Shown: positions 33,524 to 42,457, counted from the stretch's first letter. The stretch: DNA of 64,000 nucleotides from JAKZRT01 sp965247915 (GCA_965247915.1 OZ252048.1:3782001-3846000); one strand, 5' to 3'. Notes: generated by a model from the letters alone, not told the origin. Numbers and translations are program-made.

Positions 33524-35275
33524 TCAGTCGGGAAGCGCGAACACGTACAGAGTCGCCGGGTTGTCCGACGGAAGCTTAATTTCCGGAGTAATTGATGCCA
33601 ACCGGCCCAGGCCGGAGGCCCAATTCGCGGTTATCGCGACGTATTGCTTGCCGCCAGCCTCGTAGGTGATCGGGAAGGATTCCAGCGAATTGCTCAACTT
33701 GCCGCTACTCCACAGGATTTCGCCGGTCTCGTCGTCGAAGGCCATGAGCTTGCGGTCGAGAGTACCAACGAACACCAGGCCGCCACCTGTCGGCAGGGTC
33801 GAGCTGGTGATCGGCGCACGCTGCCGGTACTGCCACATCTCCGACTGGTCGGTCAGGTTGATGGCACGGACTTGGCCGATATTGCCGTCGCTGTCGGGCA
33901 ACTCCACGCGAGCGTAGGTTTGCCGGCCGCTACCGGTGTAAATCTCGCCCGGGTCGAGCGGGTTCACCGTGGTGTTAGAGCAGAACTCCACCGTCGGCAG
34001 ATAGAGCGCCTCGGTCCGCGGGCTGTAGGCCGCGGCCTGCCAGGCCTTCGCGCCCGGGTCGGCCGGGCAGTTGAAGGTACTCTCGCCGACTATCGGATGC
34101 ACCGCCGGATTGATGGTCTTCTCGCCGGTCACCTGATCGATCGAAAGCACTATATTCTGCGGCGCGGTCTCGACACCCCACAGCCACTGGCCAGTGGTCC
34201 GGTCGAGCGACTCGACGATGCCGATCTTGCCGGTCGTCACCACTTGTTGCCGCATTTCGCCATCGAATGGCAAGTCGATGAGCAAGCGCTCATAGGCGTA
34301 GTCGAGGTCGAGGCCGTCGGTCGGGAGGTACTGGTGGTACCACTCGAGGTCGCCGGTGGTCGCGTCGATGGCGAGGGTGGAGTTGGTGTACAGCGCGTCG
34401 TTGGTGACGTTGGGATCCGAGCTCGCGGGCTTCAGCCCGGCCATCTCCATGTTCCACGGATAGGGCTGACCGACGCCAGCGAAGATCAAGTTCTGCTCAG
34501 GGTCGTAGGACGCCGTGATCCATGCCGAAGCGCCGTGCCGGCTTTCCAGTGGAACGCCGTTCCAGCTGTTGCCCTCGGGCGTATCGCCACGGGCGATGGT
34601 GTTAACACGCCACAATTCCGCACCAGTATCCGGGTCATGGCCGGTGAAAAAGCAGCCGCCGCCCTGGGCGCCACTACAGCCGGTCGTGCCCTGGACAATG
34701 ACACTGTTGGCCACAATCGGTCCGCTGGAAAACGAGAAGCGCTTTCTGTGGTCGGCGACCTGCTTGTCCCAAGCCAATTGGCCGGTCTTGGCATTGATCG
34801 CGAGCAGATGGGCGTCGCGGGTCGCGATGATCAGGTTGTCACCGTAGATCGCCTTGGAACGCACCCCGCTGACTCTCGCGTCCTCCGGCAGATCGTATTC
34901 ATACTCCCAGATCAGGTCGCCGCTGGCCGCGTCGAGTGCCTGGATCGTGTGGTCGGAATTCTGGATGTACAAGATCCCGTCATGGACCACCGGAGTCTCT
35001 TGTGTCCGCCCCCCCGGCGACAAGCCCCAGGCCCAAGCCAGCTTGAGATCGCCGACGTTGTCCTTGTTGATTTGGTCGAGCGGGCTGTAACCCCAGCCGT
35101 TGTAGGTGCGCCGCCACATCAACCAGTCGCCATCGGGCGGGTTGAGCAGCATTTCGTCGGTCACTGGCGAAATGCTGTCAATCGGGTTATCCTGGGCTGC
35201 AGCAAAACTTGCCGTTGCGCCATAGGTCATGGCCGAAAACAACAGAATACTCTTGATCCCTGGTTTCTTAGGCAT
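33524..35275 (-). CDS. PQQ-dependent dehydrogenase (quinoprotein alcohol dehydrogenase family)
   Basis: A 583-residue periplasmic enzyme with a signal peptide (cleavage about residue 28, SFAAAQD) and an eight-bladed propeller with repeats such as LDAASGDLIWEYE, INAKTGQLAWDKQ and FDDETGEILWSSG. The presumed catalytic Asp is D323 in TDGLDLDYAYE, with a second Asp two residues later (D325), as in lanthanide-type enzymes. The usual metal-ligand Glu is not evident in GTTGCSGAQGGGC, and the usual Asn is Gln in GVGQPYPWN. Cysteines 200 and 208 replace the vicinal pair. GGAGG precedes the ATG by 8 bp. The substrate is unknown; electrons probably go to the cytochrome at 28343. Confidence 0.88.
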   Translation of the reverse strand: MPKKPGIKSILLFSAMTYGATASFAAAQDNPIDSISPVTDEMLLNPPDGDWLMWRRTYNGWGYSPLDQINKDNVGDLKLAWAWGLSPGGRTQETPVVHDGILYIQNSDHTIQALDAASGDLIWEYEYDLPEDARVSGVRSKAIYGDNLIIATRDAHLLAINAKTGQLAWDKQVADHRKRFSFSSGPIVANSVIVQGTTGCSGAQGGGCFFTGHDPDTGAELWRVNTIARGDTPEGNSWNGVPLESRHGASAWITASYDPEQNLIFAGVGQPYPWNMEMAGLKPASSDPNVTNDALYTNSTLAIDATTGDLEWYHQYLPTDGLDLDYAYERLLIDLPFDGEMRQQVVTTGKIGIVESLDRTTGQWLWGVETAPQNIVLSIDQVTGEKTINPAVHPIVGESTFNCPADPGAKAWQAAAYSPRTEALYLPTVEFCSNTTVNPLDPGEIYTGSGRQTYARVELPDSDGNIGQVRAINLTDQSEMWQYRQRAPITSSTLPTGGGLVFVGTLDRKLMAFDDETGEILWSSGKLSNSLESFPITYEAGGKQYVAITANWASGLGRLASITPEIKLPSDNPATLYVFALPD

Positions 35276-35889
35276 TTTAGGTTTCCTCCCTTGCCCGGTT
35301 ACTTGTCGCTAGCAATTGGTTTTTGTTTAGCGGTGTCTTGCGACTGACGTCGTCAGGCTCGTTGATATCGAGGCTCAGGAATACACTTTGTCTGCGCTAT
35401 TTTTCCGGTCCAAATATCATCGGCACCAATTCCCCATCGACGACAGTGTTTCATGGGGTGCGCTGTCGATCCAAGATAATTATGCTTGGGCGGCTAGTCA
35501 GTTTCTGCTCTGTCATGCCCTTACTATGCCGCGACAATAAGCATGAAGGATTCTGCAAGCATGAAGGATTCTGCGCAGAGCATTAGACGAACGTTGAAAT
35601 ATCCCTTTCAGCCAGCGCTGTATAAGCATCCGCATTAAGATCCATCTTTTTTTGATATGCGTCGCAAATCACGAGTAAGAACTGAAATCGCGTTCAGTTC
35701 GCGAAACAGACGCTACAACAGCCGCACGCCCCGCGCAAAGGGTTTGATCGGAGCACAAAATACCCACAAAATGCAGGAAATGGCATTCTACTTGGGGAAT
35801 GTCGGTTGAAATCTTGAAAATTCACCAGAGGCCATAACCTCGCCCCATTTTTCTGCAGAGGTGCATATCAAGCAAGAAGTAACCGAAGC
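35276..35889. other. AT-richer intergenic region with the dehydrogenase promoter side
   Basis: About 610 bp separate the PQQ dehydrogenase from the acyltransferase pseudogene, transcribed away from each other. Both promoters should lie here; I could not pick a convincing one. Base composition is visibly less GC-rich than the neighbours. The only clear structure is the tandem duplication at 35539-35574. Confidence 0.5.
35539..35574 (+). repeat. 18-bp perfect tandem duplication
   Basis: The unit AAGCATGAAGGATTCTGC occurs twice in direct contact (35539-35556, 35557-35574). It is one of five perfect short tandem duplications between 35.5 and 38.9 kb. Confidence 0.95.
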
Positions 35890-35920
35890 ATGTCCATTAG
35901 ATACATTTCGGAACTTGACG

Positions 35921-35966
35921 GCCTGCGCGGGCCTGCGCGCGATCGCCGGCCTGCGCGCGATCGCCG
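35921..35966 (+). repeat. 18-bp tandem duplication plus 10-bp partial copy
   Basis: GCCTGCGCGCGATCGCCG stands twice in tandem (35931-35948, 35949-35966), preceded by GCCTGCGCGG (35921-35930), whose first nine bases match the unit. The 28 extra bases shift the acyltransferase frame. Confidence 0.9.
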
Positions 35967-36154
35967 CGATCGCAGTCGTCGCCTTTCACGTTCGACTCCC
36001 GGGCGTGCTCGGCGGATTCCTCGGCGTTGACGTGTTTTTCGTGTTGAGCGGGTATCTCACGGCCTCAATCGCGCTCTCGGGGCGCTATACCTTCTTCGAA
36101 TTCATGGGGCGACGCCTTTGCCGGTTATGGCCCTTGCTCTTGTGCGTGAGCGCC

Positions 36155-36196
36155 GCCGTTGCCTTCTTTCTCCCCGCCGTTGCCTTCTTTCTCCCC
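36155..36196 (+). repeat. 21-bp perfect tandem duplication in the acyltransferase
   Basis: Two copies of a 21-bp unit (36155-36175, 36176-36196; starts GCCGTTGCCTTC) encode AVAFFLP twice. The length is a multiple of three, so this one leaves the frame intact and lengthens a membrane segment. Confidence 0.95.
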
Positions 36197-37108
36197 GCCG
36201 GTGCCTCCGTGTGGCGTGAGGTGCTTCCCGGCACTCTCTTCCTCGGCAATCTCTCGGTGATACTCTTCGGAACGCCCGAGATCATGATTCACACTTGGAC
36301 CCTTGGCGCTGAAATGCAGTTTTACGCGGTTCTTGCGGTCCTCGTATTCGTCGCGCCCGGTGTTGCCACGTTTAGGGTGATCGCCGCCGGGCTCTTCCTA
36401 TCTGTGACCGCCGCTAGGCTGGGTTACTCGCACGGTGAAAATTGGCAACACGGCTTCTATAGTCCGCTCGCTCACTCTTCCGGGCTCTTCCTCGGCGCAT
36501 TTCTCGCGACGCTTCCAATTGAGCGCGTGCGCGGCGCCTCGGCGTTGTTCGTTTCCTCGATCGCCGCTGTCTTAACGACTTTCGCGCTTGCCGAGTTTCA
36601 CACGGCCGCCACGCTGTCTTATTGGATCACGATGGCGGAGATCGCTACGGCCGGATTGATTGTGTCGATCGTCTCAGGTGTCGGTGTGTTAGGTGCCGCA
36701 CTTCGAATGCCGGTTATGCGAACTCTCGGCGTTTGGTCGTTTGGCATTTACCTATGGCACTACCCGATCGCTGTCATTGCCCGAGCTTCTCTCTCGCCCG
36801 GGCTCGCATTCATCGCCACATTAACAGCGTCGGTCTTATTGGCGGCCCTCACATATCATCTGGTTGAGAAGCCGACGAGGGCCGCCGGGCGCCATAGGCT
36901 GAGGGCGCCGCGCGCGATCCTCTGAAAATCTCAGCCGTCACAAGCGCCATTGGATACGCGCCATAGACGCAACCTTGAAATGCCAGCAGCGAACGGCAAC
37001 TTTGTCCCGGCGGGTTCAAGGGGTCGGCGCGACACTTTAGTTTTTAAGCAAAGATAGAGTGTTACCTATGAAGTATCGGCGCCGAATATTTTTCACGGAC
37101 AAACACAA

Positions 37109-38377
37109 GGGCACCTCGATTTATTGACATTCTGAGGGCATATTATGCCTGATTTCGGTTCTATCGGCCATCGGCACGCTGGGTTTTAGGTGGTCAGTCT
37201 CGATCCTTAATCCGCGCCGGGCATTGGTGGCGCAGATCGCCACAGCATCCTCGTGTTTTCATACCGGGAATGGGTTTAGGCGGTGCAACTGGCCAAGCCG
37301 CCGGATGTTGTAGGCAAGGTTCTTCATCCCGATCCTGGCCCTGGCCCGCGCCAGACCGATGGTTCGCACCAGCGTGCCACCCATGTCGTTCGCCTGCGCG
37401 CCGAACACATGCTCGACACGGACACGAACCGAGGATTTCGTCCTGTTGCTTTTCATTGCCTGTTCGGTCAGAGGCCTGCCCCGTTTGCCCTTGCGGTGGA
37501 TGCGGCTTGTCAGTCCTCTCGCCCTGAGCTTCGCCTCGATTTCTTCCGACCGGTAGGCCGCATCTGCCCAGACCCTGGAGGCGGTGTTGCCGCGCATCAG
37601 CAACTCGTCCACCACCTGGCTGTCGTGAACGGCAGCGCCCGTGACGTGATAGCGCCGGATCAGTTTGTGCTTACGATCGACATTCACATGGTTCTTGTAG
37701 CCATAGTGGCTTTTGCCGTGCTTTTTGGTCCAGCGTGCATCAACGTCCTTCTGTGATCGCTTGGCAGGCTTGTTTTCCCAGTCTTCCGGCACCTCGCCAC
37801 CCTTGATCGCCGCGTTTTCCGCGCGCGTGTTGTGGTTGCGCGGCACCGGCACGATGGACGCGTCCAGTATCTGGCCGCCCCGTGCAATGTAGCCCTGCCG
37901 CGCCAGATGTCCGTCAAAGAGTTTGAACAAATCATCCACCTTGCCCGCCTGCGCCAGCGCCTCGCGATACAGCCACACGGTCTTTGCGTCCGGCACCCGG
38001 TCACCAAGACCAAGACCCAGAAAACGCATAAACGAAAGCCGGTCCCGGATCTGGTATTCGACCTGATCGTCCGAAAGGTTGTAAAGCGCGCTCAGAACCA
38101 GGGTTTTGAACATCAGTACCGCGTCCATCGGCTTGCGCCCCGCGCGTGATTTCCGCTCACTTTCAGGCTTGCGCCAGACCTGCTCCAGAAGCGGGCGGAA
38201 CTCTTCCCACGGTACAACTGCATTGATCTCGACCAGCGGGTCCTTCTTCGCATCCAGGCTCTCGTAACGATCTGAAAGATCAAAAAAGCCCATCTGTGCC
38301 ATGACTGCCATCCCTCCGCCGCATCATCCTGCAAATCTACAGCGCGTTCACGCCAGATGCAATTTATAGAGGTGCCC
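37109..38377 (-). mobile_element. IS5-family element B
   Basis: Ends are GGGCACCTCGATTTATTG at the left and, inverted, GGGCACCTCTATAAATTG at the right. A single intact transposase gene lies on the minus strand. No target duplication is clear (flanks ACAA and AGAA). It is a different IS5 subtype member from element A, since the transposases differ at many positions. Confidence 0.8.
37259..38302 (-). CDS. IS5-family transposase (element B)
   Basis: A 347-residue DDE transposase starting at the third codon-aligned ATG choice, 9 bp after GGAGGG (the ATG at 38311 sits directly on that site). Segments are MGFFDLSDRYESLDAKKDP, the ALYNLSDDQVEYQIRDRLSFMRFLGL N-terminal domain, GQILDASIVPVP (first Asp), WADAAYRS, IHRKGKRGRPL and VRVEHVFGAQANDMGG. 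It appears intact. Confidence 0.9.
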   Translation of the reverse strand: MAQMGFFDLSDRYESLDAKKDPLVEINAVVPWEEFRPLLEQVWRKPESERKSRAGRKPMDAVLMFKTLVLSALYNLSDDQVEYQIRDRLSFMRFLGLGLGDRVPDAKTVWLYREALAQAGKVDDLFKLFDGHLARQGYIARGGQILDASIVPVPRNHNTRAENAAIKGGEVPEDWENKPAKRSQKDVDARWTKKHGKSHYGYKNHVNVDRKHKLIRRYHVTGAAVHDSQVVDELLMRGNTASRVWADAAYRSEEIEAKLRARGLTSRIHRKGKRGRPLTEQAMKSNRTKSSVRVRVEHVFGAQANDMGGTLVRTIGLARARARIGMKNLAYNIRRLGQLHRLNPFPV

Positions 38378-38639
38378 AGAAGTCAGATTAGTTACGTGCA
38401 TACCTGCATGCGGATTCGTACGAGCGTCTGATCCGCGTCCGGTAGTGTGCAAATCGACGACCGGCGGAGGGAGGTTATGAAAAACGCCCGAAGCATTACA
38501 GCCCAACTTGGTGGTTCCTGGCACGGTCAATATGGAACTACCCCATGCCCGGTCTGTCAGCCGGAACGCCGCAGAGACCAGATCGCGTTAAGTATCGTAA
38601 CCGTCCGGCCTGACCGCTCTGCCGCGCCGTGGAGGGGTC

Positions 38640-38671
38640 GGATAGTGTCCACCACGGATAGTGTCCACCAC
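38640..38671 (+). repeat. 16-bp perfect tandem duplication in the IS66 leader
   Basis: GGATAGTGTCCACCAC occurs twice in tandem and is followed by GGATAGTGGACAC. The GTGTCCAC of each copy is the inverse of GTGGACAC, so the leader can also form a hairpin over the first ORF start. Confidence 0.9.
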
Positions 38672-38676
38672 GGATA

Positions 38677-39088
38677 GTGGACACTACGGGGTTTGGGGTG
38701 GCGCGTCGAACGAAGCGGCTTTGGACAGACGACGAGAAGCGGTCGATCTGTTTTCAGACGGTGGTGCCGGGCGTATCGGTCGCGCAGGTCGCGCGCCGGT
38801 ATGCCGCAGGTCGCGCGCCGGTATGCGATGAATGCGAATCTGATCTTCAAATGGCTGCATGACCCTCGCTTTGCGCCCGACCCGGAACTGGCAACGGCGG
38901 GTGTGCCATGTTTTCTTCCGGTTGAGATCGTGGATCAGGCCTTGGATAAGGATGAACCGCCTGTCGTTGAAGCTGGCGTTGCCAAGGGCACGATCGAGAT
39001 CGAGCATGCTGGTGGACACCGGCTCCGGATCAGCGGTGCCTACGATCCCGGGGCGTTGGCACATCTGATCCGTGTCCTGTCCGGATGA
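38677..39088 (+). pseudogene. tnpA: IS66 accessory protein TnpA, frameshifted by tandem duplication
   Basis: The first frame, from GTG 38677, reads RTKRLWTDDEKRSICFQTVVPGVSVAQVARRYA, an IS66 OrfA helix-turn-helix. It then fails at the duplication 38783-38826. The remainder continues in another frame as MNANLIFKWLHDPRFAPDPE to LIRVLSG at 39088. Without the 22 extra bases the gene would encode 129 residues. TnpA is needed with TnpB and TnpC for IS66 transposition, so this copy may be immobile. Its stop overlaps the TnpB start by four bases. Confidence 0.88.
38783..38826 (+). repeat. 22-bp perfect tandem duplication in IS66 tnpA
   Basis: The unit beginning CGCAGGTCGCGCGCCGGTAT stands at 38783-38804 and again at 38805-38826. 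Because 22 is not a multiple of three, it shifts the frame right after the VAQVARRYA codons. Confidence 0.95.
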
Positions 39089-39432
39089 TCCCTGTTCCGT
39101 CCAGCACCAAGGTCTGGCTGGCGGCTGGAGTGACGGACATGCGCCGGGGTTTTGCCACGCTGGCTGCCCAGGCAGAGCAGACCCTGAAACAGAACCCGTT
39201 CACCGGCAATATGTTCGTGTTTCGAGGGCGCCGTGGCGATCTGATCAAGGTCATTTGGTGGGATGGCCAAGGAGCCTGTCTGTTCAGCAAGCGCCTGGAG
39301 AAGGGAAAGTTCGTGTGGCCAGCCGCTAAGGACGGGAAGATCGCGCTGACGCCGGCGCAGTTGGCGATGCTGCTTGAAGGCATTGACTGGCGTATGCCCA
39401 AGAGGACATGGTGCCCGCTGACAGCAGGCTGA
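39085..39432 (+). CDS. tnpB: IS66 accessory protein TnpB
   Basis: A 115-residue protein of the IS66 Orf2 family, with the signature MIPVPSSTKVWLAAGVTDMRRGF at the start, NMFVFRGRRGDLIKVIWWDGQGACLFSKRLEKGKF in the middle and LTPAQLAMLLEGIDWR near the end. It acts with TnpA and TnpC in transposition; its biochemical role is unclear. Complete. Confidence 0.92.
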   Translation: MIPVPSSTKVWLAAGVTDMRRGFATLAAQAEQTLKQNPFTGNMFVFRGRRGDLIKVIWWDGQGACLFSKRLEKGKFVWPAAKDGKIALTPAQLAMLLEGIDWRMPKRTWCPLTAG

Positions 39433-39507
39433 GTAAACCATTTATTTCCAAAGGATTGATGCCGTTGTGGGATTCCCACCGTCTCGGATAAGTGGTAGGT
39501 ATCAGCC

Positions 39508-41040
39508 ATGCTCGATGACATCAAAAAGCTGCCTGATGACCCGTCGGCATTGAAGGCGTTGATCGCTTCCATGGCGTCAGAACTGACGAACCGGAATGCC
39601 GGGCTGAAGAGCCGCGATGTGTTGATCGAGAAGCTGAAGCATCAACTCGCGGGCCTGCGTCGTCATCAGTTCGGTTCGCGTTCAGAAAGCCTTGATCAGC
39701 TTGAACTGAAACTGGAAGAGCAAGAGATCGCACGGGCGGCGGAAAGCCCGCCCCCCGAGCCGTCGTCCGACGATGCCGATGAGAAACGGCAGCCAAAGCG
39801 CCGCCCACTGCCCGATCACCTGCCGCGCAACGAGACCGTAATTGGAATCGGCGAAGACTGCGCATCTTGCGGCGGCAGACTGCGCCGACTCGGCGAGGAT
39901 GTGACCGAAGAGCTGGAATACAAGCCGGGGCGTTTTGTCGTGAACCGGATCGTGCGTCCGCGCATGGCCTGTACCTGCTGCGAGAAGATCAGCCAGGCCG
40001 CATTGCCATCGCGTCCCATCGAACGCGGTCGTCCAGGACCCGGTCTGTTGGCGCATGTGTTGGTCAACAAATACGCGGATCATCTGCCGCTCTATCGCCA
40101 ATCGCAAATCTTCGACCGCGACGGGATCGACCTTGAACGCTCAACTTTGGCTGACTGGGTCGGCAACTCCACGGCGCTGCTCGAACCCCTGGCTGATGCC
40201 ATTGGCCGTCATGTCCTGAACGGACAAGCAATCTTCGCTGATGATACGCCCGTGAAGATGCAGGCGCCGGGTAGCGGCAAATGCAAGACGGCACGGTTCT
40301 GGACATACGCCAGAGATGAACGGCCATGGGCTGGCGATGCGTCCCCGGCGGCCTGGTATCAGTTCAGTGTCGACCGAAAGGGCATACGTACAATCGGCCA
40401 TCTCAAGGACTACACCGGCTGGATGCACGCCGATGGCTACGCTGGATTTGAAGAGCTGTACCGCTCAGGCCGTATTCACGAGGTGGCCTGCATGGCGCAT
40501 ATCCGGCGCAAGTTCGTCGATGTGCAGCAATCCCAGGGCTCTGCCATCGCCGAAGAAGCGATCAGGCGCATCGCCGAACTTTACGCGGTCGAGAAGCAAG
40601 CCCGTGGATCGCCGCCGGATGAGCGGGTGCGGTTGGGGCAGGCAAAGGCAAAGCAGGTTCTCGATGATCCCGACACGTGGCTCGGTGCACAGCTCACGCG
40701 CATCTCTGGCAAAACGCCGCTGGCGCAGGCAATCCGCTATGCCATCACCCGCATCAAACGGCTCAGGCCCTATCTTGATCACGGCTTGCTGGAGATAGAC
40801 AACAACACAGCCGAAAGGGGAATGCGGGCCATCGCCATAGGCCGCAAGAACTGGCTCTTTGCCGGGTCCGAGCGTGGCGGCCGATCAGCCGCCATTGCCT
40901 ACACGCTGATTGAGACAGCCAAGCTGAACGGCGTTGACCCTCAGGGCTGGCTCACAGATGTTCTGAGCCGCATCGCCGATCACAAGATCACCCGCATCGA
41001 TGAACTTTTGCCTTGGTGTTACGCTGCCCCGGCAGCGTAA
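39508..41040 (+). CDS. tnpC: IS66-family transposase TnpC
   Basis: A 510-residue transposase. It begins with a coiled-coil segment (IEKLKHQLAGLRRHQFGSRSE) and a Zn-finger-like CASCGGRLRRLGED...CTCCEKI region. The DDE core follows: GQAIFADDTPVKM, LKDYTGWMHADGYAGFEELY, and LEIDNNTAERGMRAIAIGRKNWLFAGSERGG for the Glu. The C-terminal LIETAKLNGVDPQGWLTDVL and RIADHKITRIDELLPW close it. It appears intact. Confidence 0.93.
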   Translation: MLDDIKKLPDDPSALKALIASMASELTNRNAGLKSRDVLIEKLKHQLAGLRRHQFGSRSESLDQLELKLEEQEIARAAESPPPEPSSDDADEKRQPKRRPLPDHLPRNETVIGIGEDCASCGGRLRRLGEDVTEELEYKPGRFVVNRIVRPRMACTCCEKISQAALPSRPIERGRPGPGLLAHVLVNKYADHLPLYRQSQIFDRDGIDLERSTLADWVGNSTALLEPLADAIGRHVLNGQAIFADDTPVKMQAPGSGKCKTARFWTYARDERPWAGDASPAAWYQFSVDRKGIRTIGHLKDYTGWMHADGYAGFEELYRSGRIHEVACMAHIRRKFVDVQQSQGSAIAEEAIRRIAELYAVEKQARGSPPDERVRLGQAKAKQVLDDPDTWLGAQLTRISGKTPLAQAIRYAITRIKRLRPYLDHGLLEIDNNTAERGMRAIAIGRKNWLFAGSERGGRSAAIAYTLIETAKLNGVDPQGWLTDVLSRIADHKITRIDELLPWCYAAPAA

Positions 41041-41094
41041 CAGCGACCAGCTTATCCTCGCCAGAGCACCTTCACCGGACGGTCACTAAGTATC

Positions 41095-41388
41095 TCAAAA
41101 TCAAACAATAAAATCCATATGCATTGCTTCAAGCGCCGGTGCAGTTTTGCCGAAATTGCCACCGCAATTTCGTTGCCCTTGGAACATGCCCAGGTCGACA
41201 TTGCGGCGCGCCGGGAACCCCGACACGCGGATCATGATTCCGCTGCAATCTCGCTATTGTTGGTCGGCCAAAGGTATTGCGACTCGCTCATATAATATTG
41301 CGATTTCAGTAGGCGTGTGGATCAGTATTCTGGCGTTTTGCTGACTATTTGCTGACTGAAGAATACAATTGTTGCAAATCTATTCTTC
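41095..41388. other. Spacer between IS66 and IS630 copy 3
   Basis: About 290 bp without a supported gene. A 65-codon frame (41147-41344) shows no family pattern and starts at no visible ribosome site. CTGACTATTTG-CTGACTGAAG is a weak local repeat. Nothing else stands out. Confidence 0.5.
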
Positions 41389-41390
41389 TA

Positions 41391-42440
41391 AAGCACTTCA
41401 CCTGAACTTGGAATCAATGGGGATTCCCAAAGGGATTGATTTGTGATTCACGCTATTTGGAGGTGAATTATGAGCAATACTTATTCTTTGGATTTGCGCA
41501 CGCGGGTGATTTCACAGGTTCGGACGGGGTTTTCCCGGCGCGAGGTTGCGCGGCGTTTCGGAGTGAGCCCGAGCTTTGTCATCAAGGTCGTTCAGCGTTT
41601 TGAGAAATCCGGCTCAGCAGCATCAGCAAAACAGGGGCGACCGAGCGGCAAGGGCAAGCTGGCGGCTTTCAGAACGGCGCTGGTGGCACAAGTTGCAGCG
41701 CATCCCGATCTGACTTTGGCGGAATTGAGGGACTGGCTCGCGCGCAAACATCGGGTGGGTGTGCATCTCTTCTCGATCAGCCGAGTCCTGAAATCCGCAG
41801 GCTTCACATATAAAAAAATCGCTTCTGGCAGTGGAGGCTGGTCGCGCGCGGGCGCGCCGTAAGCGCTATATCTGGCAGGTTCATCGCCAGCCGTTCATGC
41901 GCAAAACCCCGCACCGGCTGGTCTTTATCGACGAGACCAGCGTGAAGACCAACATGACGCGGATGCGGGGCCGGTCGCTCAAAGGCCAGCGCCTGCGCGC
42001 CACAGCACCTTTTGGATATTGGCGCACACAAACCTTCATTGCCGGGCTCAGATGCGATGGCCTGATCGCACCCTGGGTGCTGGACGGGCCGGTCAACCGA
42101 GCTGGTTTCGAGGCCTATGTCGAAACCCAGCTCGCGCCGGCGCTGAACCAAGGTGATGTTGTCATCCTCGATAACCTGTCCTCGCACAAGAGCGCGAAAG
42201 CCGCCGCGATCCTGCGCAAATGCGGCGCTTGGTTCCTGTTCCTGCCACCCTATTCCCCGGATCTAAACCCGATCGAAATGGCGTTTTCAAAGCTCAAAGC
42301 CCATCTCCGGCGGATCAAGGCCAGAACAATCGACGCCCTGTGGCGGGCGGTAGGAGAAATCTGTGACCTCTACGACGAAACTGAATGCTGGAACTACTTC
42401 AAGGCAGCCGGTTATGCGCACGACTAAAAGTGAAACGCTT
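41391..42440 (+). mobile_element. IS630-family element, copy 3 (divergent)
   Basis: A 1050-bp element from AAGCACTTCACCTGAAC to the inverse of AAGCGTTTCACTTTTAG, flanked by TA (41389-41390, 42441-42442). It is related to but distinct from copies 1 and 2. It lies 15 bp beyond the 3' end of tRNA-Lys. Confidence 0.9.
41470..42427 (+). CDS. IS630-family transposase, two frames joined by frameshift (copy 3)
   Basis: The first frame (ATG 41470) encodes MSNTYSLDLRTRVISQVRTG and a helix-turn-helix. The second, ending at 42427, encodes VFIDETSVKTNMTRMRG, VVILDNLSSHKS and LNPIEMAFSKLKAHLRR. They join at A7 (41812-41818), directly after GFTYKK, in the same relative frame as in copies 1 and 2. Dropping one base gives 318 residues. 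Conservation of the A7 run across diverged copies supports programmed slippage. Confidence 0.87.
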
Positions 42441-42457
42441 TAAGCCATTGAAAATAG

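Larger units (their letters stand above)
35890..36925 (+). pseudogene. OafA-type membrane acyltransferase, frameshifted by tandem duplication
   Basis: The ATG 35890 opens the normal family N-terminus MSIRYISELDGLR, but the frame breaks in the duplicated block at 35921-35966. The rest (AIAAIAVVAFHVRLPGVLGG...) lies one frame over, up to 36925. Removing 28 duplicated bases restores ELDGLRAIAAIAVV and about 335 residues. Roughly nine membrane spans, the catalytic-region FHVRLPG and GVDVFFVLSGYL, and the late IYLWHYPI motif identify an acyltransferase 3 protein that O-acylates surface glycans. An in-frame 21-bp duplication adds a second AVAFFLP. A start in the second frame is possible upstream but lacks family residues. 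Confidence 0.85.
38597..41086 (+). mobile_element. IS66-family element
   Basis: Inverted repeats start GTAACCGTCCGGCCTGACC at the left and, inverted, GTGACCGTCCGGTGAAGG at the right. The 8-bp direct repeat TAAGTATC flanks the element exactly (38589-38596, 41087-41094), as expected for IS66. The three usual genes are present in order. The first is frameshifted by a 22-bp tandem duplication. A 16-bp duplication lies in the left leader. Confidence 0.95.

Noticed and set aside
33644..35347. Plus-strand frame of 567 codons opposite the PQQ dehydrogenase
   Set aside because: It mirrors the dehydrogenase gene; composition is Arg/Gly/Val-rich with no recognisable domain.
35861..35930. Start of the acyltransferase at 35861 in the downstream frame
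   Set aside because: Those residues do not match the family; the out-of-frame MSIRYISELDGLR from 35890 does, which shows a frameshift.
35539..38826. Tandem direct repeats considered as a CRISPR array
   Set aside because: Units differ from site to site, there are only two copies each, and no spacers separate them; no cas genes are present.
41147..41344. 65-codon frame between IS66 and IS630 copy 3
   Set aside because: No ribosome site, no family pattern and a position between two insertion sequences.
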